38,633 bases of DNA, from contig CAJXXT010000027.1 of the NCBI GenBank assembly GCA_913063495.1, positions 1 through 38,633 on the forward strand. Direction: 5' to 3'. Source of the DNA: an uncultured Gammaproteobacteria bacterium (GTDB lineage: Bacteria; Pseudomonadota; Gammaproteobacteria; Pseudomonadales; Ketobacteraceae). The stretch's first letter is position 1. Every line of letters starts with the position of its first letter. The position numbers and the translations under genes are program-made. Shown here one piece after another: positions 24,801 to 32,752 of this stretch. The notes beneath the pieces are model-generated. The model made no database searches. It was not told the DNA's origin and was given only the letters and a program-made list of their open reading frames with translations.

Positions 24801-26670
24801 ACCCTGAAATAATGCTGCTACAGAAGATTTGTACTGCATATGCGCTTTCTGGAGCTAAGCCGTTTGATAATGTAATATCGATTATTTCACAACATGAGGT
24901 TGCAAACAGGTTGCGATTGTTACCGTATGTTGAATGTGCAACTTTTAATAGCAGCCTTACGATGCTTTTTGTTTGTGATGAGTTGCATTGTGGTAATTGC
25001 AAAATATCCTTTTTAGTCTTTTGGGATAATCTATGTCGTGTCTTTAAAATCTTTATGGCTGTTTTATATTGTGTTGGGTGCCTATCTAACGTATGTCCAA
25101 GTTTTTGGATTCCTTCTATTGCCAATGATATTGCATCGTTCGTCCTGTTCTTGGAAATATATCCATCTACGGCGTTTTCGATGCAAATGGTTCTCCCCTC
25201 TAAACTGTCCGCGTATGCCAGTAGATATGATGTACAGTGCTCCATTAAATCTAAGTCATTGTTGAGGTATGCAGTTCGTTGGCAGTAGAGATTTAACCTT
25301 ATACGTGCATTATATCGATCTTCCCAAAATTCATTTTTGAATTTTACAATGGCAAATTTAGCGTAGGCATACATAAGGCCAAATTCATTCTGTTCGTCGG
25401 CTTTTTCCACTGCAATCAGAATTGTATCAATTATTGTATGGGGGGTCAGTTCTCCAGAAAAAATACCGTTAGTGGCAATTAGGTGGTTGGCAATATCATG
25501 CCATTCTATGTTGGAATTTCTACGCTCTCTTTTATTGTAAAGATAATATGCAATTCTCTCATGGACTGCACTGATCTTGAATTTCCCACCAATATTTGCA
25601 CATTTTTGTCTGATGCTGTCATTGACAAAATATAGAGTGTCATCCTTATCTGATATTAGTGATAAAAATATTAGTTTCTCTATAATGTTATTTATTACGT
25701 TTTTATGTCGAGGAAATAGATCTTCAGCATCACGGCGTTGAATTGATTTTCCGTAAATTGAAAGCGTTGATATGATGTCAATTTCAACGCCATTTAGAGG
25801 GGCTAGGCGTTCATTAAGTAATTCATCATATTCAATTCTGTTAGAGGGGGTGAGATGATTAGTTGTTCTTAGGTAATGAAAGCACTCATTAATTAGGCTG
25901 GGTATGCCTGCTGAACGATTGCAAATCCAGTCGATAGATTCTTCTAGAATTGAAAAATCATACTCTTGCATAAGGCGTTGGATATATTGATTTGTAGCGG
26001 CCACAGATAAACGTGAAATATGTATGGTTTGATATTTTTCAGGCTGGTTATCAAAGTTCAAGTTTTTTGATGTTTGGATATGATTTTCACAGGTTGCTAA
26101 TATTTTAACTTTACTAATATTCGAATTTTTTAAGATATCTTGTATCAAAATATTTAATGTGGTGTTTATGTGATTGATGTCGTCAATGACAATAAGTATG
26201 CGAGATGAACCGTGTACTGAGTATAGCCTCAATAATTCAATGCATGCTTTTCTAGTGAGAGCTGCTTTTTCGAGAGGGCGTATGTCAGCTGGGTACGTAT
26301 CTATCAGTGTATGGAAATCATTATCATCGGAGTTAAGAACAGTGAAGTCAACTTCGTTCTCGTGTAGAATCTTTCTCCATTTGAAACCCTGATTTTTCTC
26401 TTCCTTTGTGATTATTTGAGCGAGTTGGCTGCCAAGCTGGTTGCTGTCAACGGTCTGAGGGCTTATGCGATCAAGTTTTATTTGGATTGTATGTAGGTCA
26501 GAGTGGATAATGTGGTGATGAGATTGAAGTAGGGCAGACTTTCCAGTGCCACGAGCTCCGGATATGACGAAAAATTTAATTTTATTCGCAGGGTCAAGAA
26601 ATCGATCGATAGTTTCTAATTCATCCTTCCTTTCGAAAAGGAAGTTTTTTTTAAGAATATCGATTTCCAT
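21886..26670 (-). CDS. Giant hybrid sensor: AAA ATPase, helical repeats, PAS, histidine kinase, receiver
   Basis: 1594 residues, no membrane segment. Order: AAA/NACHT-like ATPase with Walker A SGARGTGKSAL (37-47) and Walker B RILIVIDDIN (157-166); a winged-helix-like and long helical, TPR-type region to about 950; a GAF-like part; a PAS region near ILFSNAIDGIALAKGNGSML; HisKA with HEIKNPLNSI (His1224); HATPase (NVIHNAIKYA, KDNGIGM, GHGLGMYIV, to about 1435); a C-terminal receiver (VVIDDD, Asp1514, LPKP). The arrangement is that of the AAA_16/GAF/HK proteins sometimes fused to Ser/Thr kinases, but the kinase domain is missing here. Being divergent from a PhcB-like methyltransferase, it may sense a related signal; that is inference. 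Confidence 0.9.
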   Translation of the reverse strand: MEIDILKKNFLFERKDELETIDRFLDPANKIKFFVISGARGTGKSALLQSHHHIIHSDLHTIQIKLDRISPQTVDSNQLGSQLAQIITKEEKNQGFKWRKILHENEVDFTVLNSDDNDFHTLIDTYPADIRPLEKAALTRKACIELLRLYSVHGSSRILIVIDDINHINTTLNILIQDILKNSNISKVKILATCENHIQTSKNLNFDNQPEKYQTIHISRLSVAATNQYIQRLMQEYDFSILEESIDWICNRSAGIPSLINECFHYLRTTNHLTPSNRIEYDELLNERLAPLNGVEIDIISTLSIYGKSIQRRDAEDLFPRHKNVINNIIEKLIFLSLISDKDDTLYFVNDSIRQKCANIGGKFKISAVHERIAYYLYNKRERRNSNIEWHDIANHLIATNGIFSGELTPHTIIDTILIAVEKADEQNEFGLMYAYAKFAIVKFKNEFWEDRYNARIRLNLYCQRTAYLNNDLDLMEHCTSYLLAYADSLEGRTICIENAVDGYISKNRTNDAISLAIEGIQKLGHTLDRHPTQYKTAIKILKTRHRLSQKTKKDILQLPQCNSSQTKSIVRLLLKVAHSTYGNNRNLFATSCCEIIDITLSNGLAPESAYAVQIFCSSIISGYFRKLSLGRKISRDWEPLYTEQKNYMYSARSRFIFDAFIGYHITPLNDNVKQLDGDFDKNIEVGAYEMAAYSAHVAGFHALDSHEPLEDVKFRINNYVSKLGNITQQNADRWLLIIQEFSSSLTDEYGTSDFHGPYFNINTDINETIYKNDKAAVFIAYHYATVKAYLCGNYDKALFCARKAEKYKEHVGGTYGEYLHIFISAIVRAKLTFDGSYSLTKTFFYIKRSISILNSICIQKSVNIDHKKRILEAIQSMLLRKNPASLAKLIDAATSAQIKGHPMDALITYELAFDLSPESKNLSTLEKSLSISKNWGAKLVEARIRKKIFAISNVYFKSYISQPTAIENDVLIDCIKHINTCEYNKEQLIKNILSKTNSLVNTTGSWLNTPTHNTSLTIEEGIPENTPWSKSIYFPVSSNNTSFGFLIYKKECINNSKNLKSTLKTIADTLGSKLDSMSIAEKLKESEQSHEILFSNAIDGIALAKGNGSMLHANKMFIDMLGIAHSNLIKENIFSVLKNLPSEDSPATNEKINLFQNGSLDSFKQQYTITPNEKYSFITLRRINQNGITQIYGYVIDVTDKAKKEIIDEKIVRQARYFSSAIHEIKNPLNSIIGINEVSSSKTEKQKLDLFEQQQKQIVKLNRRFSDLLSIGAVLEGKFSIQNTHFYIHSVIEDAFSLHKSECKQQNIEIDIQCDTQLTIVSDGERISQIIENVIHNAIKYAQASCISVSCAILDASNNSKNTLQLKIKDNGIGMEDHRSNDLFLPFEQEATSHNSGHGLGMYIVRCLMAEMGGTTKLRTNRNEGTLFTLEIPITSYNITNTPSLPRPKSQQVVHPTRIPGCIVVIDDDTSILYFLESALLDVVDNVITFSSASEALEFISSNASSTIAVLTDYSMSPLNGIDVIKRLRMSGYDKKIILSSGHEQHTHNDETHLLNVKHLPKPINIKALFEYLEDGNNTTPPPPKPSHSRLIH

Positions 26671-26848
26671 TACAACTTTCTCTTTTATTATGACCCCTCT
26701 ATGTTGTTTTAGTTATATGAAGGGATTGATTGTGATTTGAGCTATAAATACATGATAAACCAATTGATGAGTCAATGTATACTTGTTGGTTTTGATATAT
26801 ATTTGAGAGTGAACAGCTTTACTTCCCACTCGTTATTTTTTGTTTAGA

Positions 26849-26861
26849 GGGGGGGGGGGGG
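26849..26861 (+). repeat. Homopolymer run of 13 G
   Basis: Thirteen consecutive G precede CTATGAATAAGC. Such runs slip during replication and can alter promoter spacing or ribosome-site strength. A 16-codon ORF starts at the ATG at 26864, three bases after the run. It could also be partly an assembly length uncertainty. Confidence 0.85.
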
Positions 26862-26871
26862 CTATGAATAA

Positions 26872-27294
26872 GCATCGAGTGCTTCATGTAGACCGATTAT
26901 TGCTGATGAAGTGAATGTTTTTACTCGGCTAATATATATGAAAAGTGAGACTCTGTTCATTGTCCAAGACAGGGATCTTGTTTTAATACACCGTATGGTT
27001 ATGATATCACGTGATATTATGATTATTAGGCTGATGGCCAAGCCTAATTCTGTAGAGAAAAACAACGTATAAGTGAGAACAGACGTATTTCTAGGAGCGT
27101 GGCGCTTTATCATAATTGATGATAATAAAATTAGCGTCAAATATTATGGGCATATTAACCCCGAGGGTGTGATTCTCGCGTTTTATAACGCATATTATAT
27201 TAATTGTTGTGGCTTATTGCTTTATAAGGCTCTTGGGTCGGCTGAACTAGAAGGAATCAAAGCACTTGCTTTGAAAAATGGGGTGTTTTTATGA
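26872..27294 (+). pseudogene. Unrecognised frame with one internal stop, coupled to the methyltransferase gene
   Basis: One frame stays open from 26872 to the TGA at 27292-27294 apart from a single TAA at 27070-27072. The second part can start at GTG 27073 directly after that TAA and would give 73 residues (FLGAWRFIIIDDNKISVKYY ... GLLLYKALGSAELEGIKALA). The first part would start at GTG 26911 or ATG 26938. The end overlaps the methyltransferase ATG as ATGA, the usual sign of translational coupling, which argues that the last part is or was coding. I do not recognise the protein. It is either a nonsense-broken gene or two tiny genes. Confidence 0.35.
27004..27017. promoter_or_regulatory. Perfect 14-bp palindrome, candidate operator
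   Basis: ATATCACGTGATAT is fully self-complementary. It sits in the divergent region about 275 bp before the methyltransferase ATG. It could bind a dimeric regulator; it also lies within the interrupted frame, so chance is possible. Confidence 0.4.
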
Positions 27295-28229
27295 GTGATT
27301 GTATGAAAGAAGACGTTTTCCTTGATCTGTTGGAGAAACATGTATCTGAGTTTAGCCAAAAATTACTTGAATGCAGTACAGTGAATGAGGTTTTTTTTCA
27401 AATGCAGGGCATGTGCTTTGCAGAAGTTTTTCAGGAAGCAATGTCAGAAGCAACTAGGTGTGGTTCTGTTTCTAAACAAGCTATCTGGGATACCGTAAGG
27501 TCTGCATTTTCGCAATGTAGTGATAAATGGGGGTCGTTGCAGCATTCGCTGAATAAGCCTTATGGGTATGCTGGTGATTTTGAAATTTTGGAATATTTGT
27601 ACGATCAAAATACGCATCACTTGACTCATCCTGAATATGCTTGTTTTGATGAATATGTATATCAACTGAATTTAATACGTGCTGTTCGTCAAAGAAAGGA
27701 CATAATTGCGTTGCTATTAAGGTCGTGCCATAAGGAGGGGTTACGTTCGTTTTGTAGTATAGGCTCGGGCGGGGCTAGAGAAATTTTCGATGAAAGAGAA
27801 AACTTATCCGGCTCTGAGGTTTTGTTGATTGACTTAGATGTCAGATCTTTTGAATTTGCTAAATCTAGATTGCTTGGTTCAGATATTAAAATATCAACAG
27901 CTCAGCTTGACGCAAGAAAGCTGAGTTTTGAAAGTTACTTTGATGTGATATATAGTTTTGGATTATTTGATTACCTAAATGATAAAGCCGTGGATGGAAT
28001 ATTGATGGCTGCTATAGAAAACCTTTCTCCAGGGGGATATTTGATTTATTCGATTAAAGATACGAATCACTATCATCCTTGGCTTTATGATGTTCTTTGT
28101 GATTGGCGTTTTATAAATCGTGATACCGAAGCAGCGGACGCAATTGCCGCGCGCAATGGTTTGAAGTTGGTTCAATGCATACCTACTGAGAACGGAGCTT
28201 CTAGGGTGTATGTTTGTCAGGTAGCATAG
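27291..28229 (+). CDS. Class I SAM-dependent methyltransferase, PhcB-like (fatty-acid methyl ester signal family)
   Basis: 312 residues. An N-terminal helical domain carries LNKPYGYAGDFEILEYLYD (near 87-105). The Rossmann part has motif I SIGSGGAREI (156-165), the acidic residue in VLLIDLDVRSFEFA (Asp181), DARKLSF, and YSFGLFDYLND (221-231). The PYGYAGDF and GLFDYL signatures are those I associate with proteins annotated as 3-hydroxypalmitic acid methyl ester biosynthesis (PhcB of Ralstonia); similarity is by motif memory. Such enzymes methylate hydroxy fatty acids to make diffusible signals. A GGGGTG ribosome site precedes the ATG, which overlaps the upstream frame. Its divergence from a giant histidine kinase is compatible with a signal/sensor pair. 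Confidence 0.7.
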   Translation: MSDCMKEDVFLDLLEKHVSEFSQKLLECSTVNEVFFQMQGMCFAEVFQEAMSEATRCGSVSKQAIWDTVRSAFSQCSDKWGSLQHSLNKPYGYAGDFEILEYLYDQNTHHLTHPEYACFDEYVYQLNLIRAVRQRKDIIALLLRSCHKEGLRSFCSIGSGGAREIFDERENLSGSEVLLIDLDVRSFEFAKSRLLGSDIKISTAQLDARKLSFESYFDVIYSFGLFDYLNDKAVDGILMAAIENLSPGGYLIYSIKDTNHYHPWLYDVLCDWRFINRDTEAADAIAARNGLKLVQCIPTENGASRVYVCQVA

Positions 28230-28257
28230 ATTAGCCTCATATCTTTAATAGCTAATC
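28229..28257. terminator. Candidate bidirectional hairpin between convergent genes
   Basis: GATTAGC and GCTAATC form a 7-bp inverted repeat with a 15-bp loop exactly between the methyltransferase stop and the GH5 stop. No strong T-run follows, so termination efficiency is uncertain. Confidence 0.4.
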
Positions 28258-29357
28258 GAAACACCATATTCTCCATTAACTTCAATATCCATAAGATAAC
28301 CATCAATGCTAACATTCGATACTTCAGCGTTGATGGTTTCTCTATCAATAGCATTACTACTGTTTTTAACAACCGGGGTATCGACTCTATCACTACGAGG
28401 CACCCATAAAGAAAGTGTCCCAGGAGACCCTGTTTTACCTCGAAGCGTTAGCTCCCCTATAAAGGGGTCACTGCTTAAAGCAATCAGCTCACCTGGACTA
28501 TATTTCGGGTAAGCTCTACTTATAACGGTTTTATATTCTGGAGAAATCCCCCCTTCGATGTTGCCTGGGCAGTAAGTAATATTCAGCTGATGCTGTGTGT
28601 CATGAACAACCCGACCATTCCACACTTTCTGAGTATGCGGGTCACCGCAAGCTTGTTTCCAGCTCCATACGGCGCCACCAACTAAATAGGCGTCTTCATG
28701 TTGAGCGTATTCCCAAATGCCGGATTCTGTATTTTCTCCAAACCAACCCCATTCACCAGACCAGAATGGCGTGCGATAGATACGTGCAATATTTTTTGCA
28801 TGTTTAAAGCCGCTGGCAACATCTCCTGTGATAGTGATGGAACCACTGTATAAATGAGGAGAAAAAACGATATTCTTATCAAAATAGAAAAAACCAAGAG
28901 GTGGCAGTGTTACACCAAATGCTGACCATTCGGCACTTGGTTCAAAAAATCCGATATGTTCAAAGCCGCCCGGTACACTACCTTCTGCTTTTCGGATAGC
29001 CTTGAGTGCTTTGGTGTAAAACTTGCCCATAAGGAAGGTTTGTGACCAGCCGAGTGAGATACCAAAATTGGGTTCATTGATGAGGTCATAACCCGCAACG
29101 GCGGGTTCGTCTGCAAACTCAACGGCAAGCCTTTTCCATACGTTGATGAGATTATCTTGAATACCATTTTTGTTATGCCAAAAGTTTTCGCTGCCATCGC
29201 TGGCGATATATTTCCCCCAGGCGTCTTGGTGCATATCTAGAACGGTGTACATGCCGTGCGCTTTTGCGAGATCAACAAACTTGTGGATTTTTTGTAGATA
29301 TGCCTCATCAATCATACCAGGGAGAGGTTCAAGAAAAGACCAGTTTAGTATCAACAT
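28245..29357 (-). pseudogene. GH5 glycosidase, endoglycoceramidase-like, missing its N-terminus
   Basis: 370 codons. The catalytic half of a GH5 enzyme is present: VLDMHQDAWGKY, acid/base Glu95 in DLINEPN, FSPHLY, and nucleophile Glu202 in FWSGEWGWFGE, then a beta-sandwich C-terminus. Endoglycoceramidases cut oligosaccharide from glycosphingolipids. The frame opens abruptly at MLILNWSFLEPLPG, which is strand 2 of the barrel. The signal peptide and the first 60-100 residues (the G-x-N-x-R start of the barrel) are missing. The frame extends upstream only to a stop at 29415-29417, and the other frames there show no match to the missing part. An incomplete barrel should not fold, so this is probably a remnant from a deletion. 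Confidence 0.75.
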
Positions 29358-29656
29358 GGGGTAAGGACGTTTTTTCCAGATAAATAATAAGCAGGATAAA
29401 CAATGTCGTGCGGGTTATGTTGGTGGCGCTGTACGCGGTGAATGTGTATGTGATAGGTAACTCTAGTGATCTGAGTCGGCTGAGGTTTTCGCCTCCTGCG
29501 AAAGATATGTTATGTTGCGTAAGTGTGGTGCTATACGTTATATGACTATAGCTGACTGAGGATGGAATACCTGGTTTAATAGGGCTGTTTTTATGTGTTG
29601 GAAAATGACGCTGTGGCGAAGAGAAGGTGGAAGTGGGAAGTGATAGAGAGAAAACA

Positions 29657-30301
29657 ATGTGTTGCCCGTTGTGTCTATCTGCAGCAATAACTTCATATTA
29701 TGACGATAGTAAAAGATCTTATTTACAGTGTGAATGTTGTGACCTAGTTTTTGTTCCTCGAGCGTATTGGTTAAGCTCTGGCGACGAAAAGGCTGAGTAT
29801 GACCTGCACGAAAATAACGCTGATGATCAGGGGTATCGTCAGTTTCTATCTCGACTAAGCGTGCCGCTATCAGAACGGCTAGATTTGAGTTTGGTTGGCG
29901 ATTGTAAAGGGCTAGACTTTGGCTGTGGCCCCGGCCCAACGTTATCGCTAATGCTGGAAGAGAAGGGCGCCGCAATGGTGTTATACGATCCCTTCTATTT
30001 CAATGATAAAACCGTGCTTGATGGGACTTATGATTTTATTTGTGCAACTGAGGTTGTAGAGCATCTAAGCGATCCAAAAAAAGAATTTGCCCAGCTTTTT
30101 TTAATGCTTAAATCAGGAGGTTGGCTGGGGCTTATGACAAAGATGGTGAAGAACCAGCAAGCATTTAGTCGGTGGCATTATATTAATGACCAAACACATA
30201 TCTGTTTCTATAGTCGGGTTACGTTTGAATTTATTGCGGCGCAGGTTGGAGCTAGCGTTACTTTTGTTGCAAATGATGTGATATTGCTGCAAAAGAATTA
30301 G
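29657..30301 (+). CDS. SAM-dependent methyltransferase with N-terminal zinc ribbon
   Basis: 214 residues from ATG 29657 (a GTG at 29627 would add ten). An N-terminal C-x2-C...C-x2-C ribbon (CCPLC, CECC) is followed by a Methyltransf_23-type domain: GLDFGCGPGPTLSLML (motif I), VLYDPFYFN, DFICATEVVEHLSDPKKEF, LMLKSGGWLGLMTKM, WHYINDQTHICFYS. Homologues of this layout often methylate sugars, lipids or tRNA; the substrate here cannot be told. The upstream 240 bp are noncoding. It stands alone between the truncated GH5 gene and a long noncoding stretch. Confidence 0.8.
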   Translation: MCCPLCLSAAITSYYDDSKRSYLQCECCDLVFVPRAYWLSSGDEKAEYDLHENNADDQGYRQFLSRLSVPLSERLDLSLVGDCKGLDFGCGPGPTLSLMLEEKGAAMVLYDPFYFNDKTVLDGTYDFICATEVVEHLSDPKKEFAQLFLMLKSGGWLGLMTKMVKNQQAFSRWHYINDQTHICFYSRVTFEFIAAQVGASVTFVANDVILLQKN

Positions 30302-30853
30302 CCGGAAACGTTAAGCGCTAATTGGAGAACTCTTTGTAAAGGATACTTTCAGCTTTTAGAGTTATAGTAAATTTAGTTGATCATGTGTTGTGCCCTAGGG
30401 GGTATTATTGGTATTTGGTAATTGATTGTGAGAGAATGCCCGCGTTGAGCCAGGGTAGGTTTGACAGCTGTAGCCAAGGTGCATAAAAAATAATAAAAGG
30501 ATGTAGTATGTCATATTTAATTGTATCTGATTTGACTTCGTTATTAAAAATAACCAGTTTATCCTTTTTCTTCGTGTATTTTCGCTGATGTTATTTGCTT
30601 TTTTTGCAAGCATATAAACAACCGCCTTATGTTTATAGCACGGTGACAGAAGTGATCGGTGATCAGGCTCTAGAGGCTGATGTTTAATTGGGTTGATAAG
30701 AATTTGCTAGATGTCGATTACCTTTGGCTTGTTGTGAATGTATAACACCCGTACTACCCATACCAGAAGACATTTCTTGTAAGACACCTGGAAATTAACC
30801 TATTTAACAGGTGCTTTTACACTAGGCCCTTGTTGTATCAATGAAGTAGTAAG
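30302..30853. other. 552-bp spacer with an interrupted small frame
   Basis: No recognised gene. It holds a small frame (30508-30687) broken by one TGA, and a 6-bp inverted repeat CACCTG/CAGGTG (30785-30813) followed by four T just before the membrane protein gene, which might attenuate or regulate it. Otherwise the sequence looks noncoding. Confidence 0.5.
30508..30687 (+). pseudogene. Unrecognised small frame with one in-frame TGA
   Basis: AAAAGGATG precedes ATG 30508. Twenty-six codons (MSYLIVSDLTSLLKITSLSF...) end at TGA 30586, and the same frame continues for 32 codons (QAYKQPPYVYSTVTEVIGDQ...) to TAA 30687. The second half looks protein-like. It may be a small gene broken by a nonsense change, or chance. 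Confidence 0.25.
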
Positions 30854-32707
30854 ATGAACATTAGTCAAAAAATCACATCCATCATCAGCTCTCCGAAACA
30901 ATCAATATTACTGATATTGATTGTTATTATCTTAACGCACCTCCCGACAAACTTCGGTAGTTTTATTGCTGACGATTATATGCAATGGGCAATGTTGGAA
31001 GGTTCGAATGAATTAACTTCGCTTGGTTTTAGTAAAGCTGACCCTGACAAGGGGTTGGGGGGTAAGTTATTAGATAGTTTTCATTTTTTTAGCCCTGAAG
31101 CAGGGACAAACGAGGCGTATCGGGATTATGGGAACCTTCCTTGGTGGTCGAGTAATAATGCCTCTATGGTACCTTTCCGCCCTCTAGCAGCTTTGTCTCA
31201 CTGGGTTGATTATACTTTTTTTGGAAAACAACTGGAGTTTCACCGCTTACATAGCCTTTTATATTTTCTGCTTCTTGGTGTAGTAACGTATTTTTTCTAT
31301 AGAAAAATAGGTGGGATCCACGCTGTTGCAGTGCTTGCAGTCTTGCTTTTAATGGTGGATTTTAGTCTTACAAAAAGTTTTAACTGGGTCGTCGCTAGAA
31401 ACTCCTATATGGCGTGCGCAATAGGGTTTCTTAGTGTTTCTTCCTACATACAATGGCGTTGTCATAGGAAAAGCCAGGATCTTCTATTGTCGCTTTGTTT
31501 GTTAGGAGCAGCCATCTTAACGGCAGAAGCAGCAATTTCAGCAATTGCGTATATGGGGGCATATACCTTATGTGTGGAGGAACGCGATTCAATCATTAAG
31601 AAAATTCCACCCCTAATACCTTTTGTTGTGCTCATCGTGTTCTGGCGTTTTTTATACAGCAACGCGGGATTTGGTTCGAATGACATTGGCCAATATGTAG
31701 ATCCTGGGCGGTCTCCTGTGGCATTCTTGATAAATTTTTTGGAGGTGTTTCCACTTATTTGTATTAGTTTAATCACGGGTGTTGATAGTCTTGTTATTAT
31801 GGTGCACCCAGAGAAACGTTTGACTATTTCAATAATAGGATGGGTGATTTCGTTAGGCTGTACATTTCTTGTTTGGCCAATATTAAAGGCAAATCGCAGC
31901 GCCAGATTTATGTTTGTGGGGTCAATTGTCGCTGCTATCCCTGGAACGGCGTTAATCAATGGAGAGAGCAGGACTGTAACTTTTAGTTCCATTGGTTTTT
32001 TCTACTTGTTGGCTCTCTGGCTAGTTACATTGTATGGAAATAAGACGTCCTTTATTAGTCGGTGGGGGTTTAGGTTGATAGCTTCGTGGCACTTGGTGTT
32101 ACCGACTATACTTGCTGTGATATTAACATCTAACGTAAGTGGGTTTAGTCAGCAGTCAAAACAATATGAAAGTATACCGGTTGATGTTAAAGCCAATGAG
32201 TACGAGCTTGTTGTTGTTAATGACTCTAGTGCGATGTTTTACTATTTGCCTTTTGAGTGGGCTTTTAGAGGATTTAAATTACCGAAAAAATTGAATATCC
32301 TAACGCCTGGGTTAAATACTGTTGATATTACGAGAGAGTCAGAGCGACTTTTTACAATATCTACACCAGCCGGGATGCCTGTTAATCATGAGTCTAATAT
32401 AGACTCACTTAGTGGTGATGAGCCACTATTTGGCACTGTTTATAGCGGGTTATTTGCTCTTGGTTTTTTTACTACGCCAGAGCAGTCGCCTGATAAAGGC
32501 GAGGTGATTTTTAATTCTGATATGAAAATTACTATAGTGGAAGTAAATGAAATAGGCCCAACAAAAATGACAATTGAATTCATTGGCAAGACCTCTCCAG
32601 ATAAAAAAGTGTGGCAACGGTTTGATTGGTCGGAATATAAATATAAATTAATGTTGCCGTTGAGCATAAACGAAACAAGACGGATTATTGGCCCGTTGGA
32701 TAAGTAA
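30854..32707 (+). CDS. Polytopic membrane protein, GT-C glycosyltransferase-like
   Basis: 617 residues with about ten membrane helices in the first 430 and a soluble C-terminal domain of roughly 180. The first loop has FGSFIADDYMQWAML, the acidic DD typical of GT-C lipid-sugar-dependent glycosyltransferases. The segment YTFFGKQLEFHRLHSLLYFL, preceded by PFRPLAALSHW, resembles the R-P-L...H...N/S-L-x-H motif of the PMT-like O-mannosyltransferase group. The expected role is transfer of a sugar to a protein or lipid on the periplasmic side. A specific function cannot be assigned. It converges with an acyltransferase-3 gene, which could modify the same glycan. Confidence 0.65.
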   Translation: MNISQKITSIISSPKQSILLILIVIILTHLPTNFGSFIADDYMQWAMLEGSNELTSLGFSKADPDKGLGGKLLDSFHFFSPEAGTNEAYRDYGNLPWWSSNNASMVPFRPLAALSHWVDYTFFGKQLEFHRLHSLLYFLLLGVVTYFFYRKIGGIHAVAVLAVLLLMVDFSLTKSFNWVVARNSYMACAIGFLSVSSYIQWRCHRKSQDLLLSLCLLGAAILTAEAAISAIAYMGAYTLCVEERDSIIKKIPPLIPFVVLIVFWRFLYSNAGFGSNDIGQYVDPGRSPVAFLINFLEVFPLICISLITGVDSLVIMVHPEKRLTISIIGWVISLGCTFLVWPILKANRSARFMFVGSIVAAIPGTALINGESRTVTFSSIGFFYLLALWLVTLYGNKTSFISRWGFRLIASWHLVLPTILAVILTSNVSGFSQQSKQYESIPVDVKANEYELVVVNDSSAMFYYLPFEWAFRGFKLPKKLNILTPGLNTVDITRESERLFTISTPAGMPVNHESNIDSLSGDEPLFGTVYSGLFALGFFTTPEQSPDKGEVIFNSDMKITIVEVNEIGPTKMTIEFIGKTSPDKKVWQRFDWSEYKYKLMLPLSINETRRIIGPLDK

Positions 32708-32710
32708 CCC

Positions 32711-32749
32711 AGCTCAGTAGCCCCTAACGATTCTCTAATTTACTGAGCT
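32711..32749. terminator. Candidate bidirectional terminator
   Basis: AGCTCAGTA and TACTGAGCT form a perfect 9-bp stem with a 21-bp loop between two convergent genes. A run of T follows on the + strand at about 32759. The loop is large for a classical terminator. Confidence 0.5.
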
Positions 32750-32752
32750 CCG

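Larger units (their letters stand above)
26671..27290. other. 620-bp divergent region between hybrid kinase and methyltransferase
   Basis: It contains no recognised gene. Notable contents are a run of 13 G (26849-26861), a perfect 14-bp palindrome (27004-27017) and an interrupted + strand frame (26872-27294). The promoters of both flanking genes should be here; no convincing -35/-10 pair was identified. Confidence 0.6.

Noticed and set aside
26862..27140. 92-residue - strand frame rich in Ile, Leu and Ser
   Set aside because: Composition typical of the reverse of an AT-rich region; no ribosome site, and it opposes the more plausible + strand frame.
29358..29600. Missing N-terminus of the GH5 gene in another - strand frame
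   Set aside because: A long open frame exists there (reading NISFAGGENLSRLRSLELP), but it does not resemble the start of a GH5 barrel.
29538..29975. 145-residue - strand frame opposite the zinc-ribbon methyltransferase
   Set aside because: It overlaps a clearly recognised gene and shows no family motif.
30586..30588. In-frame TGA as selenocysteine
   Set aside because: No selenoprotein family match and no evident SECIS hairpin directly after it; a nonsense change or chance is simpler.
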